Shown here: one piece after another, positions 17,721-26,059 of the stretch | How positions within the stretch are numbered: position 1 is the stretch's first letter | How the letters are laid out: every line of letters begins with the position of its first letter | From: Flavobacterium aquariorum | Lineage (GTDB): Bacteria; Bacteroidota; Bacteroidia; Flavobacteriales; Flavobacteriaceae | NCBI RefSeq assembly: GCF_003254745.1 | Contig: NZ_QKXH01000013.1 | Location: forward strand, 50,960 to 114,959 | Reading direction: 5' to 3' | Length of the DNA stretch: 64,000 nucleotides | Position numbers and translations under genes: made by a program | Notes under the pieces: generated by a model | Seen by the model: only the letters and a program-made list of their open reading frames with translations | Told to the model about the DNA's origin: nothing | Databases searched by the model: none

Positions 17721-18476
17721 TCATTTAGCAGCTGGAGCTTGTGGCATTGCCGTTGCACCAACAGAAGGAGTTTTCAATTCAGCAAGTTTTGTTTTAAGAG
17801 CTTTACCTGGTTTAGAGTTTTTCAAAGACTCTTCAAGGCTATTGTACATAGTTTCAATTTTTTTAGAATCTACAGCTGGGTCATTGCTCATTCCTTGGAT
17901 GATTAATACACTGATAAAAGATTTTGGGTGTGTATTTGCATAATCTACATATTTAGTTTTTGAAGTAGCACCAATTTCAGTTTGAATTTTAGTGTACTCT
18001 TTCATTAAACCGTTGATAGTTGCAGTATCTTTAGTTTGTTGCGCCATTTGCATTTTTTGCATGTTCGCAGTTTGGAAATCCATTAAAGGTTTTTGAACTT
18101 TAGTGATTTCTTCGTTGAATTTCACATACTCATCATTATTGTAAGTACCTGAAACCTTAGATTTTTGAATCGTATCTTTGTTTACAACGATTGTAATGTC
18201 ACCATTTTCTAAGATAAATGGAATTTTACCTTGAGTACCTTCAATTTGTAAAGTATGGAAAGATGGTTCAACTGCTTTTCCTTTAATTTCAAATTTACCG
18301 TTTTCTATTTTTACTGTATCTACAGCAATTAGTCCCATACCTTTCTCATCTTGAGTTTCTAGGATTACTGTTTTACCGTTTTCAAATCCAGTAGCAGTTC
18401 CTGAGATAGTGTATTTGTCTTTGCTACAAGAAGTAAGTAATACTGTAGCAGTAAGAAATAAAATAATTTTTTTCAT
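17721..18476 (-). CDS. DUF4369-type lipoprotein, N-terminal part of a split TlpA-family gene
   Basis: A 251-residue frame with a lipoprotein signal (MKKIILFLTATVLLTSCSKD, lipobox LTSC). A beta-rich DUF4369 domain (about residues 22-120) is followed by a helical linker rich in Q, K and M, ending in an Ala/Pro-rich stretch before TGA. In the usual architecture this domain is followed by a TlpA/AhpC-type thioredoxin domain, which is present here in the same frame right after the stop. The segment could still be exported and anchored but would lack its redox domain. In the +1 frame the bases at the break read N-E-G-Q, resembling the GQxAPDF start of the domain in relatives, so a small deletion is possible. 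Confidence 0.75.
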   Translation of the reverse strand: MKKIILFLTATVLLTSCSKDKYTISGTATGFENGKTVILETQDEKGMGLIAVDTVKIENGKFEIKGKAVEPSFHTLQIEGTQGKIPFILENGDITIVVNKDTIQKSKVSGTYNNDEYVKFNEEITKVQKPLMDFQTANMQKMQMAQQTKDTATINGLMKEYTKIQTEIGATSKTKYVDYANTHPKSFISVLIIQGMSNDPAVDSKKIETMYNSLEESLKNSKPGKALKTKLAELKTPSVGATAMPQAPAAK

Positions 18477-18682
18477 TTTTATTAGTTAATTGTTTTTAAG
18501 GTTACAAAAGTATTTAAAATTATAAATTAACAATAACTTTAGGCCCTAAATTTATGTTATAATTTTCTAGTTTCTAAAGTTCTTAAAAACCAATAAATTC
18601 AATGTTTATAATTTTATAAAAGTTCAAGTATACACGGTCTGGAGAAGTATAGTGTGTACCTAGATTTTTAAATTAATAAATT

Positions 18683-18901
18683 TTAGGATTCACATTGGTG
18701 AATATGTGATTCAATATGTTCGATTTCATTTAATGTTATCTTAATATCTAAATTCACAGTTCTTAAATCTTTGTGCAGGTGTGAACAAACTGGATTTGAT
18801 TTTAATTTAAAATCAATTTCTGCTTTTATTTTTTCAAGCTTTTCGTAGGTTTTCAGGGCGTTTTTATATTGCCTCTGATATCGGTTAATATAATCATTCA
18901 T
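18683..18901 (-). CDS. Small hypothetical protein, coiled coil
   Basis: A 72-residue frame with no recognised domain. It is strongly helical and heptad-like (YKNALKTYEKLEKIKAEIDF, then LDIKITLNEIEHIESHIHQ), with Cys and His near the middle and end (PVCSHLH, HIHQCES). Codon use looks like that of its neighbours. No clear promoter was found. It may be a genuine small cytoplasmic protein, but the support is only the open frame and composition. Confidence 0.5.
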   Translation of the reverse strand: MNDYINRYQRQYKNALKTYEKLEKIKAEIDFKLKSNPVCSHLHKDLRTVNLDIKITLNEIEHIESHIHQCES

Positions 18902-19031
18902 GGTTTTTTTGGTAAAGTTAGTTCTGTTTGGGTATGCTAATTTATTAAAAAACCTGTTAAAAAAACGTTAAGCAACATCAATTTTGAAATTTACTGTGTT
19001 TTAAGCAGCAATTTATAATTAGTATGGATAT

Positions 19032-19063
19032 AAAAAAAGCACTCTTTTGAAGGAGTGCTTTTG
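19032..19063. terminator. Terminator of the J-domain/KTSC gene
   Basis: Hairpin AAAAGCACTC/GAGTGCTTTT with a short loop, just downstream of the minus-strand gene at 19083. Confidence 0.75.
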
Positions 19064-19082
19064 TATATATTATATTGAAAAA

Positions 19083-19523
19083 CTATTCTTGATTGATAGT
19101 TTTTCTCCAAGGAAATGCATTAAGAATATGTCTTTTTGCAAATCTCGTAGGAGAATCAGCATTTACCATTTTTACGTAAGTAGCTTTAGGGACACTGATG
19201 TATTCGTAAACACTTCCGTTTGAAAAGTTGATTATCAATCTTCCTTCAACAAATTTGTAGTCTGTAATTGTTGATGTAGAGATTGTCTCAGTATATTCAG
19301 GTAAAAGTTGTTTAATTGTCTCTGCATTTATACTTACCAAGAAGTGGTAAGCTTCGATTATTTTTTTACTGTTTTCTTCAGCTTCTTTTAAACCAGCTTC
19401 ATCACCTTGAAATTTATCAGGATGTGCATCTTTCATCGCATTACGATAAATGGTTTTCAATTCTTTAAGCGCTACTGTTTTTTCTACGTTAAGTAGTTTG
19501 CGGTATTCAACTATTTTTTTCAT
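19083..19523 (-). CDS. J-domain protein with C-terminal KTSC domain
   Basis: A 146-residue fusion. Residues 1-68 form a J-like domain with the HPD motif in MKDAHPDKFQGDEA, which in DnaJ proteins stimulates the Hsp70 ATPase. Residues about 85-140 match the KTSC fold (FVEGRLIINFSNGSVYEYIS, then PSTRFAKRHI-like DSPTRFAKRHILN). KTSC domains are found in short proteins and as a lysyl-tRNA synthetase C-terminal partner; their job here is unknown. It is a single gene with a terminator after it. Membrane segments are absent, so it is cytoplasmic. Confidence 0.82.
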   Translation of the reverse strand: MKKIVEYRKLLNVEKTVALKELKTIYRNAMKDAHPDKFQGDEAGLKEAEENSKKIIEAYHFLVSINAETIKQLLPEYTETISTSTITDYKFVEGRLIINFSNGSVYEYISVPKATYVKMVNADSPTRFAKRHILNAFPWRKTINQE

Positions 19524-19689
19524 AAATAAGGTAACTACTTGTCTTTTACTATCAAACCAAAGGTATTTGGCTGAAAATTGACAATTTTTTGCAAAGGTAC
19601 ACTTTTTTTTAACTTTTTACTTTAGCTAAAAAAAAAAATCAAAAAAAGTACTTTTTTGATTTTTAAAATAATTTTCAGGGACTAAGAGC

Positions 19690-19935
19690 CTATTGTTCAG
19701 GCTTCATATTGGCCTTATCAAAGTTTTTTGATTTTTTTGGATATTTATTATAACTGATATCGCTTGGGTTTTCGATGACGCTTTTTATGGTAATCCAATC
19801 ACCAAGGTTGTGTTTTTGAGCCATTTTGAAATCCAAAAGATAAATACCACAAAAATAATTGTTGTTTTCATCTTGCTCCATAATTCCTGTAAAAACGCCT
19901 TTTTGTAACATTCTTTCTTCTGATGCTTTGGTCAT
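19690..19935 (-). CDS. Small conserved-looking hypothetical protein
   Basis: An 81-residue frame. Residues 12-60 look like a compact beta-strand domain (GVFTGIMEQDENNNYFCGIY, then HNLGDWITIKSVIENP), and the C-terminal 20 residues are Lys/Asn-rich. It has no signal peptide or membrane segment. I do not recognise the family. Composition and codon use look normal for this genome, which favours a real gene. Confidence 0.6.
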   Translation of the reverse strand: MTKASEERMLQKGVFTGIMEQDENNNYFCGIYLLDFKMAQKHNLGDWITIKSVIENPSDISYNKYPKKSKNFDKANMKPEQ

Positions 19936-20067
19936 AATCTGTTTATTTTAATATAATTCTGGGACAAAGTTAGCCAATTAATTGGAAATTAAGGTGGAAT
20001 TGGGAGCTGAAATGCCTTTTCCGGAAATGGAAAGGAACTTTTCGAAAATTAAATTTGGATTGCTTGC

Positions 20068-20180
20068 GGGTGAGGGATAGTAGCTAGCTACCGAAGTAGC
20101 GCGGATAGCCCGACAGCATAAAGGGAAGGGACCGACTCACTGTAGCGGAAATTTGGTCCCTTTCCTTTATGGTGGCACCT
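20068..20180 (+). repeat. Structured intergenic repeat, copy 2
   Basis: Same architecture as copy 1 (445-542). The outer stem is GGGTG/CACCT (20068-20072 with 20176-20180, one G-T pair), followed by AGGGATAG, the small hairpin GCTAC-CGAA-GTAGC (20087-20100), GATAGCCCGAC (20104-20114), and a long hairpin ATAAAGGGAAGGGACC/GGTCCCTTTCCTTTAT (20118-20133 with 20155-20170, one G-T pair). The long-stem sequence is unrelated to that of copy 1 while the pairing is kept, as expected of a selected fold. Located upstream of the gene at 20242 on the same strand. Confidence 0.75.
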
Positions 20181-20229
20181 CCCAATAGTTGTTTTTGGAA
20201 TTGATTTGGTACTTACTGTTGTTTGTGGT

Positions 20230-20237
20230 TACCTTTG
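20230..20237 (+). promoter_or_regulatory. Promoter (-33 TTTG, -7 TACCTTTG), possibly leaderless
   Basis: TTTG at 20205-20208, 21 bases, then TACCTTTG at 20230-20237. This is a complete Bacteroidota promoter ending only 4 bases before the ATG at 20242, so the transcript probably starts at or next to the start codon. Confidence 0.65.
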
Positions 20238-20241
20238 TTTT

Positions 20242-20787
20242 ATGGAAAAAATTTTTCGTCCGACTCCAAAATCATTCAAAAATACATTTTGTGTTTTTCA
20301 TGAAGTGTTGCCTGATCGAATTGCGGGAATGCCAGTGCAATATGACAGTCAATCTGGGAGTAAATATTTTTATACCAGGGAAGGGATGTATCGTCTGTCC
20401 AATCATTGGGGGCGTTTGGCCAATAGTAAATGGCGATTGGAGCCAATGGAACCGGAGACGGAATCCAAATTCAAAATAGGTTTCGCATCCTGGAATGAAT
20501 TTTATCCGGATAATGCGGAAGAAGAATTGTATTATCTGGAAGCCAATTACGAGAAGAAAACTGTTAATTATCAGCACCGAAACAATCCAAATTATGATTC
20601 GAAAGCCATCTTGAGAACCAGTTTTGCAACGGCTAAAAGAATCAAACAGATTCGGAATTTATTTGAATTGACTTCGTGGGCTAAGTATTTTGATTATGAT
20701 GATCTCGATGAATTGCGCAGGCAAATTATTCAAGAACTAATTTTTACCAATAAAACATTGGAAGAAATAAAAAGAGGTGTAGTTTAG
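20242..20787 (+). CDS. Hypothetical protein (flavobacterial type)
   Basis: A 181-residue protein from the start MEKIFRPTPKSF. The frame is open from 20206, but the promoter at 20205-20237 lies inside that extension, so the start at 20242 is favoured. The sequence has no membrane segment and many Tyr, Trp and Glu residues (YFYTREGMYRLSNHWGRLAN, SWNEFYPDNAEEELYYLEA). The C-terminal half is helical (TSWAKYFDYDDLDELRRQI). I recognise no catalytic motif. It ends 3 bases before the stop codon of the convergent response regulator, whose last codons it overlaps. Confidence 0.7.
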   Translation: MEKIFRPTPKSFKNTFCVFHEVLPDRIAGMPVQYDSQSGSKYFYTREGMYRLSNHWGRLANSKWRLEPMEPETESKFKIGFASWNEFYPDNAEEELYYLEANYEKKTVNYQHRNNPNYDSKAILRTSFATAKRIKQIRNLFELTSWAKYFDYDDLDELRRQIIQELIFTNKTLEEIKRGVV

Positions 20788-21179
20788 TTATTTGCGGCTA
20801 TTAATATTAAGTCATTTGCGCTGATGGGTTTTGATAGGTAGGCAATAATTTCCGAGTAATCTTTTGCCTTGCTTTTATCTTCAGATGCAATAGAAGAACT
20901 TACTATATATATTTGTAAAGGTTCATTGATTTGAGATTTTATGAGTACGATTTCGTCCATGAATTCCCAGCCATCCATAATTGGCATATTGATGTCCAGA
21001 AGTATAATGTTCGGAAAAGCTTCTTTATTTTCCAATGCATTTTTTAAGGCATCAATAGCTTCTTTTCCGTTTTTAAAACTGGAAACATTCAAAAACAATT
21101 CAGATTTCTTGATAATTTTGTTAACGATAATTTGGTAAATCGGGTCATCATCTACAACCCATATTGTTTTTAAACTCAT
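20784..21179 (-). CDS. Single-domain response regulator (REC only)
   Basis: A 131-residue receiver domain with no output domain. The acidic pocket is WVVDDDPIY near residue 8-14, the phosphoacceptor is Asp62 in ILLDINMPIMDGW, and the conserved Ser/Thr and Lys are in IVSSS and YLSKPI. Its start overlaps the kinase stop codon as ATGA (21179-21176), so the two are translationally coupled and very likely partners. CheY-like regulators of this kind act by protein contact or as a phosphate relay. Members next to PAS kinases are common in Bacteroidota. Confidence 0.9.
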   Translation of the reverse strand: MSLKTIWVVDDDPIYQIIVNKIIKKSELFLNVSSFKNGKEAIDALKNALENKEAFPNIILLDINMPIMDGWEFMDEIVLIKSQINEPLQIYIVSSSIASEDKSKAKDYSEIIAYLSKPISANDLILIAANN

Positions 21180-24019
21180 AAAATTTCAATTTTAAATGTT
21201 GTTCCTTCATTGGGTTCGCTTTCTATTGTTATAGAACCGCCCATTGCTTCTATTTGGTTTTTTGTGATGAATAGTCCAACTCCTTTTGAGTCAGGATAAT
21301 TACTGAAAGTTTTATACATACCGAAAATTTTATTTCCATTTTTAATTAAGTCAATACCTATTCCATTATCTGAAATTTGAAGGATGTTTTTATTACTTCT
21401 TGCAATCCATTTTAAATCGATAATTGCTTTGCGATCCGGGTGACTGTAGCGAATTGCATTTGAAATCATATTGTAGAGGATACTTTCCATATAGGCCGGA
21501 TTGTAGTTGATTAACAAATCATTTGGAATTAAATTATTAATCATAACTTCTTTCGATATGATTTGTTTAGAAAAGACTTTTGTCACATTGTCAACATAGT
21601 TCTTTAAATTCAATGGTTCGGTTATTAATCTTACATTGGTACGTATATTAATTACTTCGTTTAAGTGCAGCATTGTTTCGTTCAGCAAGCCTGAAACAGA
21701 AACTAATAATTGCATCATTTGCTCTTTTTCCTGTTGCGTTTCAGAAGCCTGCAGTAAGCTAACGATTGAAGCTATATTACTGGTATGAGACCTTAAATTA
21801 TGAGAAATTATATACGAAAAATTCAATAACCTTTCGTTTTGTCTCGATACTAAATTGAATGAATTATTTAAATCATCTTCTATATTTTTTGATTTAGTAA
21901 TATCAATCATTATTCCATGCAGACTTATTGCTTTACCATTTTCATAAACAATATTTACCATATCGCGCAGCCATATGATTGCTCCGTTTTTACAAATCAT
22001 TCTGTATTCAAAATCGTGATTCAAAAGCTCACTTGTTTTTGCTGAACAATATTCCAGCGCCCATTCTCGATCTTCATGATAGATATGCTCTTTCCAAAAA
22101 TTAGGATTACTGAGCCATTCCTCTGGAGTAAAACCCAAAATTTGTTCTACTTTTTTACTGACAAAAGTAAACTTAAAGGTTTTGATATCACATTCCCAAA
22201 CAATTCCATCTATTGTATTAATAAGTGATTCTGTTTTTTGTCGGGAGTTAAGAATTAATTTTTCATTTATTTTTCGAAAAGTAATATCCCCTGTAGAAAT
22301 GATCATGCGTTCTAATGTTTTCTCATAACCTCGTATCGCATTCCATTTAAAATGAATGTCAATAGATTCGCCGTCACTGTTCATAATTTTGGTGTCATAG
22401 GCTAATTGATTGTTGCTTTGTGTAACTGCAATTAACTGTTTAACAAAATCATTTATGGTTTCCTCATCAAGTACCTGTTCTAAATTTTCAATTAATTCTT
22501 GCTTTGTTTTTATTTTAAGAAGTTCCAGGCATTTATAATTTACTGCTATAACTTTTACCAGGGTAAAACATTTAAGTATCACATCCGGATTTTCATTAAA
22601 ATAGTTTTCAACAATTGTTACTTTTTCGCCAATCAGATTTAGATCCTCTAGATAATTCTTGACTAAAGACATATCCACTTCCCACATAGGAATAGGAGAG
22701 TTTTTAAAGAGGTTTTTGAATTGTTTTTTACTTTTTTTAAGGTTCTCCAAAATTTGTCTTTGCAAAGTGATATCTTCTACAATTACAATATTTGTATTTG
22801 ATTTTTTATTTGGTTTGGAGAGGGAAACAACCCTAAGATTTATCCAAACAACTGCTCCATCTTTATTTTTATATGACTTTTTTTCACTATACTCACTAAT
22901 CGTTCCCGCTTTGAGTTCATTTATTTTGAGTTCATTGTTTATTAATTCATCAAGATGTGCAGTAGGTTGGCAATTTTTAGAATTTATTTCCTGTTCGGAA
23001 AAACCCATTAATTTGCTAAATTGTTTATTGATTTCTAAGCAATTACCCGTATCTGAATCTAAAAGTGCTATACCCACAGGCGCTTGGTCAAAAATAGTTT
23101 TAAATATCATTTCACTATTCAAAAGCTTTGTGGACTGTATATCAACCAATTGTTGTAATTGTTTTGGTCTGTTTAATAAAATAGTGACGAACGATCCTAT
23201 TAATAATGCGATAATAAAACCTAAAATTGAAGGTAGAAAAAGAACTGAGTAATGATGATCTTGTTTTTTTACAATTAGAGAAAGTTTCCAATTTCCGTCT
23301 GGTATTGTTGCTGAAATTTTACGGTTTTTATAAATCTCCTCTTTCAAAGGAAAAAAAAACTCCTCCTTTTGGGTATTGGGATTGATTTTTGAAAATTGAA
23401 AATAATATTTATTAGTATCAATTGAATTAATTCCTGAAACTTTTAATAAATCTCTAAATTTGATTACAACTGCAGAGAACCCCCAAAATTTATTTTTTTT
23501 GTAAACAGGTAATCTGCCAACAATACCAGTTCCGCCTTGTTTCAAAACCAAAGGGCCGGCAAAGTACATTTTTCTATTTGCAATAGATTTTAATGCTTCA
23601 TTTTTTACGCTTGGAGTATTAAAAAGGTTTAGATTTAAAGCAGATTCATTTCCTTGCAAAGGATAAATATATTTGATCACTCCATTTGGTACCAGTTGAA
23701 CTGCACTAATGCAATTATTAGAAGCTACAAGTTGAGAGGCTATAGCTTCAAAATTTTCTGGTGTTCCTTTGTCATTGATCGTTAATGCCAGTGTAAGAGT
23801 AACTGTGTAGCAACCTTTTAGACATTGATCGATATTTTGATGCAAATTTTCAAGAGTTGCTCGCATTTCATGATCCTCATTTTCTTTAATAATTTGTAAG
23901 CGTTGAAAAATTGAAAATGCAACACCAATACTCAGGATTAAAAAAAATAAAAATCCAGAAGTTTTAGGTTTCGCTAAAAACCATCTAATATAATTGGATC
24001 TTATATTTTTGTACTGCAT
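21176..24019 (-). CDS. CHASE/multi-PAS sensor histidine kinase
   Basis: A 947-residue membrane kinase. Residues about 22-42 are the first membrane helix. A periplasmic CHASE domain (about 75-240; RKMYFAGPLVLKQGGTGIV and FWGFSAVVIKFRDLL) is closed by the second helix near 255-280. Then come several PAS segments (PVGIALLDSDTGNCLEIN, a second near 430, a third near 600 with GFTPEEWLSNPNFWKEHI). The His box is SYIISHNLRSH with His740. The ATPase domain has MISNAIRYSHPDRK (N box), ISDNGIGID (G1) and DSKGVGLFITKNQIEAMGG (G2). CHASE domains bind small extracellular ligands; the ligand is unknown. Coupled to the receiver gene. Confidence 0.9.
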   Translation of the reverse strand: MQYKNIRSNYIRWFLAKPKTSGFLFFLILSIGVAFSIFQRLQIIKENEDHEMRATLENLHQNIDQCLKGCYTVTLTLALTINDKGTPENFEAIASQLVASNNCISAVQLVPNGVIKYIYPLQGNESALNLNLFNTPSVKNEALKSIANRKMYFAGPLVLKQGGTGIVGRLPVYKKNKFWGFSAVVIKFRDLLKVSGINSIDTNKYYFQFSKINPNTQKEEFFFPLKEEIYKNRKISATIPDGNWKLSLIVKKQDHHYSVLFLPSILGFIIALLIGSFVTILLNRPKQLQQLVDIQSTKLLNSEMIFKTIFDQAPVGIALLDSDTGNCLEINKQFSKLMGFSEQEINSKNCQPTAHLDELINNELKINELKAGTISEYSEKKSYKNKDGAVVWINLRVVSLSKPNKKSNTNIVIVEDITLQRQILENLKKSKKQFKNLFKNSPIPMWEVDMSLVKNYLEDLNLIGEKVTIVENYFNENPDVILKCFTLVKVIAVNYKCLELLKIKTKQELIENLEQVLDEETINDFVKQLIAVTQSNNQLAYDTKIMNSDGESIDIHFKWNAIRGYEKTLERMIISTGDITFRKINEKLILNSRQKTESLINTIDGIVWECDIKTFKFTFVSKKVEQILGFTPEEWLSNPNFWKEHIYHEDREWALEYCSAKTSELLNHDFEYRMICKNGAIIWLRDMVNIVYENGKAISLHGIMIDITKSKNIEDDLNNSFNLVSRQNERLLNFSYIISHNLRSHTSNIASIVSLLQASETQQEKEQMMQLLVSVSGLLNETMLHLNEVINIRTNVRLITEPLNLKNYVDNVTKVFSKQIISKEVMINNLIPNDLLINYNPAYMESILYNMISNAIRYSHPDRKAIIDLKWIARSNKNILQISDNGIGIDLIKNGNKIFGMYKTFSNYPDSKGVGLFITKNQIEAMGGSITIESEPNEGTTFKIEIL

Positions 24020-24281
24020 TGAATATTAGATTGTAAAGTTCACAAAATGTTTTTTTTGAATAAAAATTAAAGTTTTTTAATGCGAAAGATAACATTTCTA
24101 AATTTATAGAAATAAAAAATGCATATTATATTTTGAATGTTGAGTCCAAAAAGTGATGGTTTACCTAAATAAAAATAACATCCATTTCAATAATAAACCC
24201 GAACTTTGTAAGCTCTCTTTATTACGAATTTAAAACAAAATTCCTATTTTAAGGGAAATTGTAAGAAAAAAAATAAATACA

Positions 24282-24434
24282 ATGAGTAGAAACAACGAAG
24301 GAAACATCAAAAAACACAATGACAAACTGCACAAAGCGCAAGACAAAGCAAAAAAAGCAGCAATTGATCGCAAAGAAAAACTAAAACAAATAACTAAAAA
24401 ATTCAATGAAGGAAAATCTTCGGAGAATGAGTAA
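24282..24434 (+). CDS. Small Lys-rich protein (50 residues)
   Basis: A short frame opening MSRNNEGNIKKHNDKLHKAQ and ending KFNEGKSSENE before TAA. It is very rich in Lys (about one residue in four) and has no hydrophobic segment, so it is a soluble, probably unstructured or helical basic protein. Eleven bases separate it from the 76-residue gene downstream, and the two plus ychJ form a compact same-strand run. The purine-rich stretch before the ATG is typical of weak Bacteroidota translation starts. Function unknown; nucleic acid binding is a guess from the charge. Confidence 0.65.
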   Translation: MSRNNEGNIKKHNDKLHKAQDKAKKAAIDRKEKLKQITKKFNEGKSSENE

Positions 24435-24444
24435 ACCGTAAACC

Positions 24445-24675
24445 ATGGACAAAAAAAAATTTAGCGAATTAAAAAGTGGTGTTCAGGAAATAATCGATTT
24501 TATTGCCAGCAAAAATGCAAGAGAAGCTAATAATAAATTGATAGAAGTTAGCGAGGAATTGGATGAAATGCTGGATCATGCCGAGGAAGATGAGGATCTA
24601 AGGGAAATCAGTAAGTATCAAGTGTTGTTGAACCAATTGCATCAAAGAATCATTTTACTTGACGGACAAATTTAA
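24445..24675 (+). CDS. Small acidic helical hypothetical protein
   Basis: A 76-residue frame (MDKKKFSELKSGVQEIIDFI...). It is predicted as two or three helices, with an acidic centre (LDEMLDHAEEDEDLREI). It has no Cys, signal or membrane segment. It lies between the 50-residue basic protein and ychJ with gaps of 10 and 18 bases, so it is probably co-transcribed with them. A basic and an acidic small protein side by side may interact, but this is only a guess. Family not recognised. Confidence 0.7.
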   Translation: MDKKKFSELKSGVQEIIDFIASKNAREANNKLIEVSEELDEMLDHAEEDEDLREISKYQVLLNQLHQRIILLDGQI

Positions 24676-24693
24676 TCCATTTTTAAATAGAAT

Positions 24694-25074
24694 ATGATTT
24701 CGAAAAAATGTTATTGTGGTTCTTTGGAATCTTTTGAATCCTGCTGTAATCGTTACATAAATGGTTTTCAAAAAGCCCCAACAGCTTTGGCACTCATGAA
24801 ATCGAGATACTCAGCCTACGCCACGCAACAGGCTGATTATTTATTGGCTACTACACACAGCTCTGAACGAAAATATTATTCGCGAGAAGATATTTTGCAT
24901 TGGGCGACATCAAATAAATGGCAAAAACTAGAAATCATTTCAGCTACTGAAAATACAGTGGAATTCAAAGCGTATTTTATTGATGGAAATAATGTGAATC
25001 AAATTCATCATGAGTTTTCCAATTTTAGACAGGAAAGTGGTAGTTGGTATTATGTGGATGGGAAATTTAAATAA
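24694..25074 (+). CDS. YchJ family protein (SEC-C motif, NTF2-like)
   Basis: A 126-residue protein. The N-terminal zinc-binding SEC-C motif is KKCYCGSLESFESCCNRYI (Cys at about 5, 7, 15 and 16). An NTF2-like domain with the YchJ signature ALMKSRYSAYATQQADYLL and a C-terminal HEFSNFRQESGSWYYVDGKF follow. This is UPF0225/YchJ; it is widespread but its role is not established. Its place in a same-strand run with two small ORFs upstream and the META-domain lipoprotein 24 bases downstream suggests a shared transcript. Confidence 0.9.
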   Translation: MISKKCYCGSLESFESCCNRYINGFQKAPTALALMKSRYSAYATQQADYLLATTHSSERKYYSREDILHWATSNKWQKLEIISATENTVEFKAYFIDGNNVNQIHHEFSNFRQESGSWYYVDGKFK

Positions 25075-25098
25075 TTTAAAGATTTAAATTTAAAAATT

Positions 25099-25887
25099 AT
25101 GAAGAAATCGATTCAATTGGTGCTAATTATTTTGTTTATAATTGGATGCAAAAGTACCGTCTCGGTGCCTAATGAAGCAACAAAAACAGAACCTACTTTT
25201 GCTTACAAACAGCAAATGGAGAATTTAGAGAAAGAAATTTATTTCAGGGGAAATGGCAACGAACCGGATTGGAACTTAAAAATATCCGAGAAAACTATTG
25301 AATTTTCTTGTTTGATACCCGGTTTTGAATCATTGACAGCCAATCACGTTGAACCACTTCGTGCCATGGACGCCAATGTAAAAATGTATCGGGTTACGGA
25401 CAAATCGATTACAATGATTATCCAGATTATGCAGCAGGAATGTATCAATACCATGTCTGGTGACAAATCATCTTATTCCGTTCGAATTGAAATCGTAAAA
25501 AATAAAAACTCAACATTCTTGAGTGGTTGCGGAAATTATATAGCCGATTCTCGCTTACACGATATTTGGGTTTTAGAACAATTAAATGGAAAAAAGGTAA
25601 TTTTGGCAGATTTTACCAAAGAGTTGCCTAATCTTGAAATAAATAGTTCGACTAATAAATTCATGGGATTTGCAGGCTGTAACAGAATGAATGGTACCAT
25701 TTTCTTCGAAAGAGGACTGCTTCATTTCACCAATACCATCACCACTCGAATGTTTTGCGGTGAAAAAAATAAAGAAAACGAATTCCTAAAAGTTTTGCAA
25801 AGCACAACTACTTATAAAGTCGAAAATTTACGATTAATACTTACTAATGCATCAGGAGAAGAATTGATTTTCAAAAAAGTAGACTAA
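25099..25887 (+). CDS. META-domain lipoprotein (HslJ-like)
   Basis: A 262-residue exported protein with a lipoprotein signal (MKKSIQLVLIILFIIGCKST, lipobox FIIGC). Residues 45-145 form a COG3650-like domain (RGNGNEPDWNLKISEKTIEF, with paired cysteines downstream). Residues about 155-262 form a META/HslJ domain with the typical FAGCNRMNG near 195 and the later Cys in RMFCGEK. Both domains occur in envelope stress proteins such as E. coli HslJ. It probably sits on the periplasmic face of a membrane. Last gene of the run that starts at 24282. Confidence 0.85.
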   Translation: MKKSIQLVLIILFIIGCKSTVSVPNEATKTEPTFAYKQQMENLEKEIYFRGNGNEPDWNLKISEKTIEFSCLIPGFESLTANHVEPLRAMDANVKMYRVTDKSITMIIQIMQQECINTMSGDKSSYSVRIEIVKNKNSTFLSGCGNYIADSRLHDIWVLEQLNGKKVILADFTKELPNLEINSSTNKFMGFAGCNRMNGTIFFERGLLHFTNTITTRMFCGEKNKENEFLKVLQSTTTYKVENLRLILTNASGEELIFKKVD

Positions 25888-25955
25888 CTATTTTTTTATA
25901 ATATGGTGATTAGCAATTAGCTTTTTAATCTACTTTCAACACAATATTTTTTATT

Positions 25956-25983
25956 AATCACTAATTACTATTCACTAATCACT
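25956..25983. repeat. 7-bp tandem repeat
   Basis: AATCACT AATTACT ATTCACT AATCACT, four degenerate heptamers in the space between the META lipoprotein and the VWA gene. Similar short arrays with an 8-base period occur elsewhere in the window. Confidence 0.6.
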
Positions 25984-26059
25984 AAAATTAAAGGCTTTTA
26001 ACGTAAAATTATAAATTGTTTGTAGCTAGTTCATTTAAAAATAATTTAAATTTATATTT

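Larger units (their letters stand above)
19936..20241. other. Intergenic region carrying structured repeat copy 2 and a promoter
   Basis: About 300 bases between two divergent hypothetical genes. It contains the structured repeat at 20068-20180 and the -7 box at 20230-20237; nothing else was seen. Confidence 0.6.

Noticed and set aside
20272..20577. A 101-codon frame on the minus strand within the 20242 gene
   Set aside because: Antisense to a better-supported frame with its own promoter.
22659..23252. A 197-codon open frame on the plus strand inside the kinase gene
   Set aside because: Antisense to a well-supported kinase with full motifs; its translation is low in complexity and has no domain or promoter.
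25900..26050. A possible CRISPR-like or riboswitch region before the VWA gene
   Set aside because: Only a 7-bp degenerate repeat of four units; no repeat-spacer pattern and no stable fold.
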